This document shows, one piece after another, positions 16,295 to 24,013 of a stretch of 64,000 nt of DNA. Under the pieces are notes generated by a model, which had not been told where the DNA came from, made no database searches, and saw only the letters and a list, made by a program, of their open reading frames with translations. Positions within the stretch are counted from its first letter, which is position 1. The number at the start of each line of letters is the position of its first letter. The stretch comes from Muricauda sp. SCSIO 65647 (GTDB lineage Bacteria > Bacteroidota > Bacteroidia > Flavobacteriales > Flavobacteriaceae), in the NCBI RefSeq assembly GCF_021534965.1, contig NZ_CP091037.1:2418501-2482500 (forward strand). The letters run 5' to 3'. The translations under genes and the position numbers were made by a program.

Positions 16295-17152
16295 ATGGTA
16301 CGCGACATCATCAACATCAACGATTTTATCATTTTGGTAGAGGAGGCCAACTCAGACAAGGTCATCATCGACTCTTGTAAATTTGACGAGCCTTTGATCG
16401 CCGTTGCCTTTTATGGTTCGGGCAATGTACACTTGAGCATGAACTATGGTGACCAAAAAGCGCAATACGACAATACCAAGGGTTTGGCCATTTCATTCTA
16501 TGCCGATACCACTGTTGATTGCGTGCATACGGTTTCGCCAAAAAAGCCACTGCAATGCATCTTGATTGCCACAGCACCAAAAAACCTACAGAACCTTCCC
16601 AATGGTGAGGGTGAACTCTTTACCGATCTGTTGGAACATTTGGTCAATCCTTCAGATTCGTATGTTGAGGGGCCCCGTTTTTTCATGACGCCCGAAATGG
16701 AACAGATTGTCAACAATATTTTTGGCAATCAATATGAGGGCAAGGCCAAGATGATGTTTTTCCGCAGTCAGATAACAGCTCTGTTATCACATTTTTTCTG
16801 GCAATTGTCCACCTTAGAGACCCAAGCCATCAAAGCCACCGAGCGTGAAAAGCTTTTTCAGGCAAAGGAAATACTATCGCAAAATCTCGATACGCCCCCC
16901 TCACTGGCCGAACTTTCACGACAGATAGGGTTGAATACCTTTAGGCTCAAAAAAGACTTCAAAGAACTATTTGGCGTACCTGTCTTCAAATACCTGCAAA
17001 ACGAACGTATGGTCAAGGCCCATGATCTCATTAGAAGCAATCAAGCGACCGTACAAGAGGCAGCGTGGCATGTGGGCTACGATAGCTTGAGTTCTTTTTC
17101 CAACGCTTTCACCAAAAAATTCGGGTTTCGTCCCAGTGAAATACGAAAATAG
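16295..17152 (+). CDS. AraC family transcriptional regulator
   Basis: 285 aa. A ligand-sensing N-terminal part is followed by an AraC-type double helix-turn-helix at about residues 195-285: SLAELSRQIGLNTFRLKKDF and VQEAAWHVGYDSLSSFSNAF, ending KKFGFRPSEIRK. The ATG at 16295 is preferred over an upstream TTG at 16253. A direct repeat with AraC-type geometry lies 1.1 kb away in front of the operon at 18327, making that operon a candidate target. The effector is unknown. Confidence 0.9.
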   Translation: MVRDIININDFIILVEEANSDKVIIDSCKFDEPLIAVAFYGSGNVHLSMNYGDQKAQYDNTKGLAISFYADTTVDCVHTVSPKKPLQCILIATAPKNLQNLPNGEGELFTDLLEHLVNPSDSYVEGPRFFMTPEMEQIVNNIFGNQYEGKAKMMFFRSQITALLSHFFWQLSTLETQAIKATEREKLFQAKEILSQNLDTPPSLAELSRQIGLNTFRLKKDFKELFGVPVFKYLQNERMVKAHDLIRSNQATVQEAAWHVGYDSLSSFSNAFTKKFGFRPSEIRK

Positions 17153-17156
17153 GGCA

Positions 17157-18230
17157 TCATGAATTTGATGAAACAGAGCATATGGGCACGTCTTCTTTTT
17201 TACCCTTTAGCGGTACGCTTCCTATGGGCTTAAAGATAAAAGCTTTGGTATTCAATTGATTTTTAAGGTATTCTGACATAAGCAATTCCTCATTAAAAAA
17301 GTTGCATTGCCCCTGTATCCTGGCCGCCGTATTAATGGTATCGCCATGATAGGCGATTTCCTTTTTGTACTTGCCCACCTCGGTCACGGTGACCACACCG
17401 GCATGGATACCGGCTTTAAAAAAAGGCTCACACTCATATTTGGTACGATAATAGGCGCCATTCTTTTTCAGCAGTTCTTTGAAACCATAAAACGTTCTAA
17501 GACAATTTTGATTTTGAAGCCCTTCTTGCAATGGCCAGGTCAAAACCGCTTCATCACCCACATATTGATAGATTTCGGCACCACTTTCCACAGCAATGCC
17601 CAAATCGTTAAAACAGTCCTGTATAAGCTGACTGTATTGTATATGGCCCAGCCGCTCGGCTAAATTGGTGGAGGATTGCAGATCCAAAAACATAAAAATT
17701 CGAGCTTCTTCCCTTGGGGTATAAAATTTCCCGCGGAGCAATTTCATTAAATTTCCTTCGCCAAGCATCAGGTTGACCTGCCGCAAAACGGACAGAAAGA
17801 AGTCCACGAAAATCACATAAAAATAAATAGCGGCACTCCCATCATCACGGGCAAAGTCCCATATGCCCATATCTGTTCCGATATACAGTTGATAGACCCC
17901 ATATGCCGCGACGATCAATACCATGATAAAAAGGGAGGCGTAGATAAAGCGGATGAACAATAGCCGTTGAATGGGCAGGTATTTGTATATGCGTTCTTCA
18001 ATGATGATCTGCGCAAGACCGGAAACCAACCCCATAATGGGCCCCAAGGTGAGGGCAACTTTAATGCTGAAACCAAAACTGAACTGAAGCTGGCCCTGTT
18101 CTTCGGTACCTACACCCCGCACTATGGCCAAGAAGAGAAAAGATAAGGTCCAGCCAATAATGAAAAAGCGAAGTATTCGCCACCTGCGTTTGCTAAAGGG
18201 GTTTTTCAATACCATGAATTTTTTGGCCAT
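17157..18230 (-). CDS. Class III adenylate/guanylate cyclase, membrane-bound
   Basis: 357 aa. The N-terminal half holds about four membrane helices. The C-terminal catalytic domain (about residues 165-350) has the first metal Asp in MFLDLQSSTNLAERLG, the second in YVGDEAVLTWPL, and IAYHGDTINTAARIQ with the Asn/Arg pair typical of the active site. It should make cAMP (or cGMP) from the triphosphate. The ATG at 18230 is preferred. The frame continues upstream to a TTG at 18296 through a 7-residue duplication DLFEKEN-DLFEKDN, which I read as regulatory DNA rather than coding. It converges on the AraC gene with 4 bp between stops. Confidence 0.85.
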   Translation of the reverse strand: MAKKFMVLKNPFSKRRWRILRFFIIGWTLSFLFLAIVRGVGTEEQGQLQFSFGFSIKVALTLGPIMGLVSGLAQIIIEERIYKYLPIQRLLFIRFIYASLFIMVLIVAAYGVYQLYIGTDMGIWDFARDDGSAAIYFYVIFVDFFLSVLRQVNLMLGEGNLMKLLRGKFYTPREEARIFMFLDLQSSTNLAERLGHIQYSQLIQDCFNDLGIAVESGAEIYQYVGDEAVLTWPLQEGLQNQNCLRTFYGFKELLKKNGAYYRTKYECEPFFKAGIHAGVVTVTEVGKYKKEIAYHGDTINTAARIQGQCNFFNEELLMSEYLKNQLNTKAFIFKPIGSVPLKGKKEDVPICSVSSNS

Positions 18231-18243
18231 AGACCCAAAGTTA

Positions 18244-18281
18244 TCCTTTTCGAACAAATCATTCTCCTTTTCGAACAAATC
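18244..18281 (+). promoter_or_regulatory. Two 17-bp perfect direct repeats, AraC half-site geometry
   Basis: TCCTTTTCGAACAAATC occurs at 18244-18260 and again at 18265-18281 with a 4-bp gap (21-bp period). The last 4 bp of the second copy cover the place where a -33 box should be (18278-18280), but no TTG is present there. This is the arrangement of AraC I1/I2 half-sites at an activator-dependent promoter. Confidence 0.6.
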
Positions 18282-18299
18282 TACCGGTAGGGGCAAGGC

Positions 18300-18307
18300 T
18301 AAGTTTG
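18300..18307 (+). promoter_or_regulatory. -7 promoter box of the DUF5367 operon
   Basis: TAAGTTTG fully matches TAnnTTTG, 20 bp before the ATG at 18327. The -33 element is missing and replaced by the direct repeat, consistent with activator dependence. Confidence 0.6.
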
Positions 18308-18326
18308 CCTTGTAATTAAAAATCGA

Positions 18327-18728
18327 ATGACAATGAAAATAGTAAGAGCAATTTGGGTAGGAGTCTTGATTTGGTTTTTGGGCGTCCTTTCATTTTCAAT
18401 CTCCTTCTACATACCCGTGATGGAGAATACGGAACAGCAGGCCAATTTGATACTGTTCATAGCGATTGTTCCAATTGTTTGGTTGGGGTCGTCATTGTAC
18501 TATGGTAAAGGGATCGATACCCATGGACTCAAAACCGGAATCACTTTTTTCTTCATAGCGGCCGCATTGGATGCCCTAATCACCGTACCCATGCTGGTCA
18601 TACCCTACGGGGGCAGTCATTACGAATTCTTTACCGATATCGGTTTCTGGCTGATCGGGCTTGAGTTTGTAAGCACGACGGTCTTGTACTGGTATTTCAA
18701 AATTAAAAGAACACGAGAGTTTATTTAA
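18327..18728 (+). CDS. DUF5367 family membrane protein
   Basis: 133 aa with four predicted membrane helices (starting IWVGVLIWFLGVLSFSISFY, then LILFIAIVPIVWLGSSLYY, FFFIAAALDALITVPMLVI and FWLIGLEFVSTTVLYWYF). It matches my recollection of DUF5367, a small Bacteroidota membrane family of unknown function. It is the first of three co-directional genes (gaps 19 and 25 bp) placed behind an AraC-like site. A second ATG two codons in is also possible. Confidence 0.68.
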   Translation: MTMKIVRAIWVGVLIWFLGVLSFSISFYIPVMENTEQQANLILFIAIVPIVWLGSSLYYGKGIDTHGLKTGITFFFIAAALDALITVPMLVIPYGGSHYEFFTDIGFWLIGLEFVSTTVLYWYFKIKRTREFI

Positions 18729-18747
18729 TCAATCAAAATCATGAATC

Positions 18748-19239
18748 ATGGAAATTTCAACAAGCAATCTGACCCTTTTCACGGCAACACTATTAATCGG
18801 ACTTACGGCCGGACTGTGTTTCACATGGGGAAACGCCGTAACCCCTGGTATTGGACAATTGGACGATCTAGGGTACCTACAGGCCTTTCAAAAAATGAAT
18901 AGGAGTATTGAGAACCCTTTGTTCTTTGCGGTGTTCTTCGGGTCTTTTTTGGTGGGAATCGTGGCTATGGTAACCAACAAAGGGGTGTCGCCAGAGCATT
19001 TCAGATTGGTCACTGTCGCAATCGGAATCTATTTTTTGGGCGTGGTCTTGGTCACCGTCTTTGGCAACGTTCCGCTAAACCAACTATTGGATAAGACCGA
19101 TTTCGCCAATAGTTCCTTGGAAGAATTGCAGGCCTTACGGGAACGGTTTGAGCGACCTTGGAACCGCTTTCACATCATCAGAATCATCACGGCAACGGTA
19201 TCATTTGCCTTGCTCATCATCGCAGGAATAAATAAGTAA
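18748..19239 (+). CDS. DUF1772 (anthrone oxygenase-like) membrane protein
   Basis: 163 aa, four predicted membrane helices. DUF1772 landmarks are LCFTWGNAVTPGIG, AFQKMNRSIENPLF, NVPLNQLLD, and the final ERPWNRFHIIRI. Fungal relatives are anthrone oxygenases; most bacterial members have no tested activity. The pairing with an NmrA-type NAD(P)-binding protein in the same operon recurs in Flavobacteriaceae and suggests a joint redox or stress role, which is an inference. Confidence 0.8.
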   Translation: MEISTSNLTLFTATLLIGLTAGLCFTWGNAVTPGIGQLDDLGYLQAFQKMNRSIENPLFFAVFFGSFLVGIVAMVTNKGVSPEHFRLVTVAIGIYFLGVVLVTVFGNVPLNQLLDKTDFANSSLEELQALRERFERPWNRFHIIRIITATVSFALLIIAGINK

Positions 19240-19264
19240 GTATAAACATCAAAAATTGAATAGC

Positions 19265-20101
19265 ATGAAAAACAATGTTTTAGTATTGGGAGGAACAGGA
19301 AAAACAGGAAGACGCATCGTAGAGCGTTTGAACAATTTGGGGCACAACGTTCGCATTGGCTCCAGAGGGGCAAGCCCATCATTTGATTGGCACAATCCGG
19401 CTGGCTGGCCTGCCGTTTTGGAAGGGATGGAAAAAGTCTACATTACCTACCAGCCCGACTTGGCCGTGCCCGGTGCCAAAGAAGCCATTACAGCTTTGAC
19501 CAAAGTGGCCCAAGAAAAAGGGGTACGGAAACTGGTCTTGCTCTCGGGCAAGGGCGAAGTAGAGGCCCAGCACTGTGAGCAAATTGTGTTGAATTCAGGC
19601 ATAGACACCACTATCATTCGAGCGAGCTGGTTTAACCAGAATTTTAGTGAAAGCTTTTTCTTAGAGCCCATTCAACAGGGGGTGGTGGCCTTGCCCCAAG
19701 CCCACCTAGGAGCTCCTTATGTAGATGCCAATGATTTGGCCGATGCCGCGATAGAAGTGTTACTGAATGAAGGTCATAACGGCCAGATTTATGAACTTAC
19801 GGGTCCCCGGCTATTGAACTTTAAGGAAATAACCGAGATCATTGCCGAGGCTACAGGGCGAGACCTGCAATTCATTCCGATTACGTTGGCTGAATATGTG
19901 GAAGCTATGAAAGAGATGGAATTGCCCGAAGATGTCATTTGGTTGATTGAATATCTGTTCACCCATGTTTTAGATAACCCAGACAACCAACTAGTGACCA
20001 ACGACATTGAGAAATTGTTGGGAAGAAGACCGGTTGACTTCTCCGAGTACGTTGCGGAAACGGTCAAAACAGGTATTTGGAACAAGGTCGTCGAGGTATA
20101 A
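19265..20101 (+). CDS. NmrA-like NAD(P)-binding protein
   Basis: 278 aa. A Rossmann N terminus VLVLGGTGKTGRRIVERL binds NAD(P)H. The next landmarks are KLVLLSGKG and IIRASWFNQNFSE, characteristic of the atypical short-chain dehydrogenase branch that includes NmrA and quinone oxidoreductase 2. It may sense or use NAD(P)H or reduce a quinone. The ATG at 19265 is chosen over a TTG at 19256. It is the last gene of the three-gene operon and is followed by a strong terminator. Confidence 0.86.
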   Translation: MKNNVLVLGGTGKTGRRIVERLNNLGHNVRIGSRGASPSFDWHNPAGWPAVLEGMEKVYITYQPDLAVPGAKEAITALTKVAQEKGVRKLVLLSGKGEVEAQHCEQIVLNSGIDTTIIRASWFNQNFSESFFLEPIQQGVVALPQAHLGAPYVDANDLADAAIEVLLNEGHNGQIYELTGPRLLNFKEITEIIAEATGRDLQFIPITLAEYVEAMKEMELPEDVIWLIEYLFTHVLDNPDNQLVTNDIEKLLGRRPVDFSEYVAETVKTGIWNKVVEV

Positions 20102-20130
20102 TGAATACTGGCACTTATCTCGGTTTGAAA

Positions 20131-20160
20131 AAAAAGGGCATCGATTTCGATGCCCTTTTT
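20131..20160. terminator. Intrinsic terminator, copy 1 of an identical 30-bp hairpin
   Basis: AAAAAGGGCATCGA-TT-TCGATGCCCTTTTT, a 14-bp perfect stem. It ends the DUF5367/DUF1772/NmrA operon. The same 30 bp recur at 20768-20797. Confidence 0.85.
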
Positions 20161-20295
20161 GCTCTTTAAAATCATATGGTCTCCCTTTAAAGATAAGATT
20201 GACAAATAGATAACCTATTTGGTGCTTATGTAGCATGCGCATTGATTGGTCTGTCGCCATTTCGACATGAGGAGTGGAACGACGATGTTCCATTA

Positions 20296-20388
20296 GTCAT
20301 TTCGACATGAGGAACGCAGTGACGATTGAGAAATCTAGAATGTGCTAACTGAGATTTCTCACGCTCATTCCATTCGGTTCGAAATGAC
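20296..20388. repeat. 93-bp palindromic REP/MITE-like element, copy A
   Basis: Outer inverted arms GTCATTTCGA / TCGAAATGAC (10/10) and inner arms GAGAAATCT / AGATTTCTC (9/9) would form a long cruciform. It has no coding capacity. Similar sequences are common between genes in Bacteroidota genomes. Confidence 0.8.
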
Positions 20389-20567
20389 TGTTGGGTTCTT
20401 TTTGGTCATTCCGACAGTGCCTAGTGACGGGAATCCCGTTTTGTGTTATTAAGATTTCTCACACTCATTTTATTCGACTTCGACAAGCTCAGCCTGAAAG
20501 GTTCGAAATGACATCAATATTTCCTTTGTCATTTCGACATGAGGAGTGGAACGACGATGTTCCATTA

Positions 20568-20660
20568 GTCATTTCGACATGAGGAACGCAGTGACGATTG
20601 AGAAATCTAGAATGTGCTAACTGAGATTTCTCACGCTTATTCCATTCGGTTCGAAATGAC
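20568..20660. repeat. 93-bp palindromic element, copy B
   Basis: The same outer and inner arms as copy A, in the same orientation, part of the 138-bp duplication. Only a single C/T difference from copy A was seen, near the right arm. Confidence 0.8.
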
Positions 20661-20767
20661 TGTTGGGGCGCTATCGTCATTTCGAAGAAGCGAAGCGACT
20701 GAGAAATCTAAAAACCTACTTCTAAAGCATATTATTCAACCACTCTTTATACGTTGTCACCCATGAA

Positions 20768-20797
20768 AAAAAGGGCATCGATTTCGATGCCCTTTTT
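20768..20797. terminator. Intrinsic terminator, copy 2 of the identical 30-bp hairpin
   Basis: Base-for-base the same as 20131-20160. Here it lies downstream of the minus-strand mddA-like gene and a small ORF, so it probably ends that transcript. Confidence 0.8.
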
Positions 20798-20826
20798 CAA
20801 TACGGGTTGGTGGTTGATGAGGTCTT

Positions 20827-20967
20827 TTATTTCTGATACAAATAGTCTAGGTCTTTGCTTGAAAAATCGATCGACCTCAAGGTATTGTTAGGTCTCTTTT
20901 GGCTGCCAGAACTGATGGCATACCACCCAAAGAATAGGGGCATCTTATAGTTTGTTCTTGTTTTCAT
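20827..20967 (-). CDS. Possible 46-aa protein
   Basis: Starting at the ATG at 20967, this encodes a basic 46-residue peptide (MKTRTNYKMPLFFGWYAISS at the start, DFSSKDLDYLYQK at the end). It lies 50 bp downstream of the methyltransferase gene, same strand, and just before the terminator at 20768. The only support is its position and a clean start and stop. The stretch upstream of its ATG contains a short AACAGTT tandem repeat. No family is recognised. Confidence 0.3.
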   Translation of the reverse strand: MKTRTNYKMPLFFGWYAISSGSQKRPNNTLRSIDFSSKDLDYLYQK

Positions 20968-21017
20968 GGTTGAATTGTTTAACTGTTTAACTGTTTTTTG
21001 ATGATGTTTTCTTGTGA

Positions 21018-21794
21018 TTATTTTAATTCTTCTTTTACCATTGGGCTTTGGTTCACCCTTTTTCTCCATTTGGTAAAGGGGATGAGCATTGGTTTTTTGG
21101 CCTGATATGCCTTGTACGTATCTCCAAACTCGTTCATGAGGTCTTTTTCTTCGAAAAGGGTTCCGACGATCACATATGCCGAAATGGCAATGGCAAAAGC
21201 GAGATGGGTAACCGTCATGTTCGGGGTGGCCCACATGCCCAAGAGCATACCAAAGTATAGCGGATGGCGCACATATTTGTAGAATAGTGTCACTCTAAAT
21301 TTTAACTGGGTGTACGGTTTTCCCATCAACTCCAGAAAAGTTTGGCGCAATCCGAATAAATCAAAATGGTTGATCAAAAAAGAACTGATGAACAATATGG
21401 CCCAACCCACAAAGAATAGCCCATAGAGCACATAAAACAAAACGCTGTCAGGTTCGACCCGCCATATTTGGCCGCCGATCGGCTGCCAGTTGTATACCAG
21501 GTTAAAGAGTAATAGCCCAGAGATCAACACAAAGGTGCTTCGCTCAATCGGTCTGGGGAAATAACGGATGAACAGTTCTTTGAACCATTTTCTGGCCATA
21601 ACGCTGTGCTGCACCCCGAATAAGGAAATCAACAACAGGTTGTTCAAAATTGCCCACAAGGTAGACATTTGAGGTTCTTGGTCAATTCCAATTGCTGGAA
21701 CGAGGTTGCCCACCGAAGCGATCCAGAAAAGGATGGATCCGAATGCGATCAGATAGGCAACGATAGAATACGTAAACATTAAAATTTTCTTCAT
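21018..21794 (-). CDS. mddA: MddA-like methanethiol S-methyltransferase (NnrU/isoprenylcysteine methyltransferase superfamily)
   Basis: 258 aa with five or six membrane helices. Landmarks are LFGVQHSVMARKWFK, FLINHFDLFGLRQ, FYKYVRHPLYFGMLLGMWAT and the C-terminal EEKDLMNEFGDTYKAYQ, the SAM-binding end typical of this superfamily. They resemble MddA, which methylates methanethiol to dimethylsulfide. Related membrane methyltransferases with other substrates cannot be excluded. The promoter region carries an array of phased TTACA sites. The upstream neighbour on the same strand is a TPR/HTH protein. Confidence 0.72.
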   Translation of the reverse strand: MKKILMFTYSIVAYLIAFGSILFWIASVGNLVPAIGIDQEPQMSTLWAILNNLLLISLFGVQHSVMARKWFKELFIRYFPRPIERSTFVLISGLLLFNLVYNWQPIGGQIWRVEPDSVLFYVLYGLFFVGWAILFISSFLINHFDLFGLRQTFLELMGKPYTQLKFRVTLFYKYVRHPLYFGMLLGMWATPNMTVTHLAFAIAISAYVIVGTLFEEKDLMNEFGDTYKAYQAKKPMLIPFTKWRKRVNQSPMVKEELK

Positions 21795-21840
21795 GACTGT
21801 TTGATTTTAAATTCGGGGCAAACCTAAACATGAAGAGCGC

Positions 21841-21910
21841 CTACATAAGAATATTGTAGGATTACAAATGGGTTACACCACAACAAAAGAAGGGTTACAA
21901 ATGGGTTACA
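21841..21910 (-). promoter_or_regulatory. Phased TTACA direct-repeat array upstream of the mddA-like gene
   Basis: A 16-bp sequence TTACAAATGGGTTACA occurs at 21862-21877 and 21895-21910. Each contains two TTACA half-sites 11 bp apart, and the copies are 33 bp apart, so four half-sites start at 21862, 21873, 21895 and 21906, all on one helix face. An inverted repeat CTACA...TGTAG lies at 21841-21859. Confidence 0.5.
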
Positions 21911-21963
21911 AAATGACTTTTTATGATTTTAAAAACCTGATAATCAAATGATTGAAAAAATAA

Positions 21964-23727
21964 TCAAAATGCGCGTAAAAAAGCTGACAAATCATCTTCA
22001 GGACTGAGGTTCAGCTTTTTTCTGAGCCTATTTCGACTCATTTTCACCGATGAGGGATTGATGTTTTGTAGTGTAGCGATTTGTTTGGTGTTCAGGTCCA
22101 ACTTGATGAAAGAGCAAAGGCGAACCTCAGTTTTGGTGAGCCCTTCGAACCGTTCGTTCAAGCGGGCGTAGAAAGAACTGCTCAGCTCATCGACCTTTTG
22201 GTAAAAATCATCACTGTCTTTGTTCACCCAAATTTTGTTCTTGATTTCCTCTTCTAAAAGCTCCAGTTCTTTTTGGCGTTTACGTCCGGTGGCCGCTTTA
22301 AGCGATTGCAGTCGTTCGGCCAATGATTCGGCCCATTCTTGGTTGTTTGAAATATTGACGGCCAAGGTGGTCAGATCCTTTTTCTTGAATTCAATTTCAG
22401 AGTTCAACAGTTGGTTTTCCACTTTTTTCAACTTTAGGTTTTGTCGGTATTTGTAATACAGAAAGGTGAAAAACCCAATGGCCCCAAGGCTAACAAGAAG
22501 CAAGATGTAGAATTTGGTATTTTGTTTGTTCAATTTACGTTCGTAGGCTACTTGTTGTGCAGTCTGTTGCTTATGGAAATTGATGCTGTCTGCCAATAGT
22601 TTCTTCTCAAAGGCATAGTTCATTTCGGCACGGGTAATCTCTTGGGTTCGTTCTTTGTTGAACAGTGAATCTTTCAATGCGGTGTAGCGCTGGTTAAAAT
22701 CGAGCGAGGTCTTATAATTTCCCAAACCTTTATGAGCTTGGCCCAAACAGTCACAGGCCTCTTTTTGGAGGTTCATGGCCCCAGAGACCGATGCCATGTC
22801 AAGCCCCTTTTGGCAATCATCACGTGCTTGGCCAAAGCGGTTCATGAACAGGTAGCTCTTACCCCTGTACACGTAGGCCGAGGCCAAACCGTCATCATCG
22901 TTGATCTCGGTCTTTATTTGTATGCTTTTGTTGAGATACTCCAAGGCCTCGGCGTAGTCGCCAATCTTGGTGTATTCCACGCCCAAATTGCTGTAGGCCC
23001 TTGACTCCGATTTCAAGTCGTTCACTTCTTTGGAAAGGGCCACACTTTTGTCAAAACTGGCTACGGCCAACTCATGGTTCCGCATCTCAGAATGTATCAG
23101 GCCAATATTGTTGTGGGCAAAGGGCAAGCTGTTTTTAAGCCCCATCTTCTCTTTTATGGCAAGGCTTCTTTGATAGTATTCAAGGGCAGTTTCAAGATTT
23201 TTTTGATCGTAGTGCACGTTGCCCAAATTGTTCAATGCCCTGGATATGACCCTGTCTTCTTTCAGTTCTTCTGCGAGTTTCAACGATCTCAAGATATAGT
23301 CTTGGGCCTGGGTATAATTGCCCATTTCGTAAAACACGGTACCAATGTTGCCGTTTATGATGGCCAAACCCTTTTTATCATCTAATTCCTGAACCAAATC
23401 ATGGGTCTTGAAAAAGTATTCATGGGCTTTTGAAAATTGACCCTGTTGTGCATGGGTAATGCCGATCCACTTTATGGCGTCTGCCTCCCAGATTTTGTTT
23501 CCCGTAGCTTTTGTGAATTCCAATAACCGATGTCCGGTTGCCCGGGAACTGTCTGCACCAAACCGCATGTTGAATTGGGCCAATGCCAAACCGGCTTCAT
23601 AACGAACGGAGTCTGGTTCGTTGGTATTTTTGAATCGGAGCAATAGGCTGTCCTGCTTTTTGGTCTGCGAATGAACCGCGAAAAAGGTACAACATGCCAA
23701 CAAACATATGTATGGAAGCCTTTTCAA
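21964..23727 (-). CDS. Tetratricopeptide repeat protein with membrane helix and C-terminal HTH
   Basis: 587 aa. The start is a TTG at 23727. It is chosen because the translation from it gives a clear signal peptide (RLPYICLLACCTFFAVHSQ) and no in-frame ATG exists nearby. TPR repeats fill about residues 70-370. A membrane helix (YILLLVSLGAIGFFTFLYY, about 405-425) is followed by a coiled coil and a C-terminal helix-turn-helix of LuxR type (LTKTEVRLCSFIKLDLNTKQ through VKMSRNRLRKKL, about 525-575). This is the common Bacteroidota sensor-regulator build with periplasmic TPRs and a cytoplasmic HTH. The signal and targets are unknown; mddA downstream is a candidate. Confidence 0.85.
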   Translation of the reverse strand: MKRLPYICLLACCTFFAVHSQTKKQDSLLLRFKNTNEPDSVRYEAGLALAQFNMRFGADSSRATGHRLLEFTKATGNKIWEADAIKWIGITHAQQGQFSKAHEYFFKTHDLVQELDDKKGLAIINGNIGTVFYEMGNYTQAQDYILRSLKLAEELKEDRVISRALNNLGNVHYDQKNLETALEYYQRSLAIKEKMGLKNSLPFAHNNIGLIHSEMRNHELAVASFDKSVALSKEVNDLKSESRAYSNLGVEYTKIGDYAEALEYLNKSIQIKTEINDDDGLASAYVYRGKSYLFMNRFGQARDDCQKGLDMASVSGAMNLQKEACDCLGQAHKGLGNYKTSLDFNQRYTALKDSLFNKERTQEITRAEMNYAFEKKLLADSINFHKQQTAQQVAYERKLNKQNTKFYILLLVSLGAIGFFTFLYYKYRQNLKLKKVENQLLNSEIEFKKKDLTTLAVNISNNQEWAESLAERLQSLKAATGRKRQKELELLEEEIKNKIWVNKDSDDFYQKVDELSSSFYARLNERFEGLTKTEVRLCSFIKLDLNTKQIATLQNINPSSVKMSRNRLRKKLNLSPEDDLSAFLRAF

Positions 23728-23760
23728 TTTTGGTTGATTTACCTTTTAAAAATAAGGAAT

Positions 23761-23930
23761 CTCCCTTTAAAAATCAGACTGACAATGAGATAGGCGTATT
23801 TGGTGCTTATGTGGAATGCGGATTGATCGGTCCGTGGTCATTTCGACATGAGGAACGCAGTGACGATTGAGAAATCTAGAATGTGTTAATTGAGATTTCT
23901 CACGCTCATTTCATTCGGTTCGAAATGACA
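23761..23930. repeat. Third copy of the intergenic palindromic repeat (copy C with leader)
   Basis: The 93-bp palindrome (23837-23929) has the same outer and inner arms as copies A and B. The 76 bp in front of it match the sequence in front of copy A with scattered changes (both begin CTCCCTTTAA and share TTTGGTGCTTATGT). The 38-bp internal duplication of A and B is absent. Confidence 0.8.
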
Positions 23931-24013
23931 CCCGTATTTCATTTGTCATTTCAAGTAGGTAGTTCTAAAGATTCGACAAGGGCTCTGTGATTAAGAGATT
24001 CAAAAAGCAAATC

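Larger units (their letters stand above)
20178..20767. repeat. Intergenic repeat block between two identical terminators
   Basis: No gene is supported in this stretch. It holds two near-identical copies (20258-20395 and 20530-20667, one mismatch seen) of a 138-bp unit offset by 272 bp. Each contains a 93-bp imperfect palindrome with ends GTCATTTCGA / TCGAAATGAC. Between and after them lie shorter related pieces (a TTCGACTTCGACAAGCTCAG stretch and a TCATTTCGAAG...GAGAAATCT stretch). The first 78 bp (20178-20256) resemble the sequence in front of the third copy at 23761. Confidence 0.8.

Noticed and set aside
18231..18296. DLFEKEN-DLFEKDN as the true N terminus of the cyclase from a TTG start
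   Set aside because: Possible because the period is 21 bp, but an ATG follows at 18230 right before the conserved start, and the repeats fit an AraC-type operator for the divergent promoter. Not fully excluded.
20258..20668. Repeat block considered as a CRISPR array
   Set aside because: There are only two long units that are themselves palindromic, with no regular short repeats or unique spacers and no cas genes nearby.
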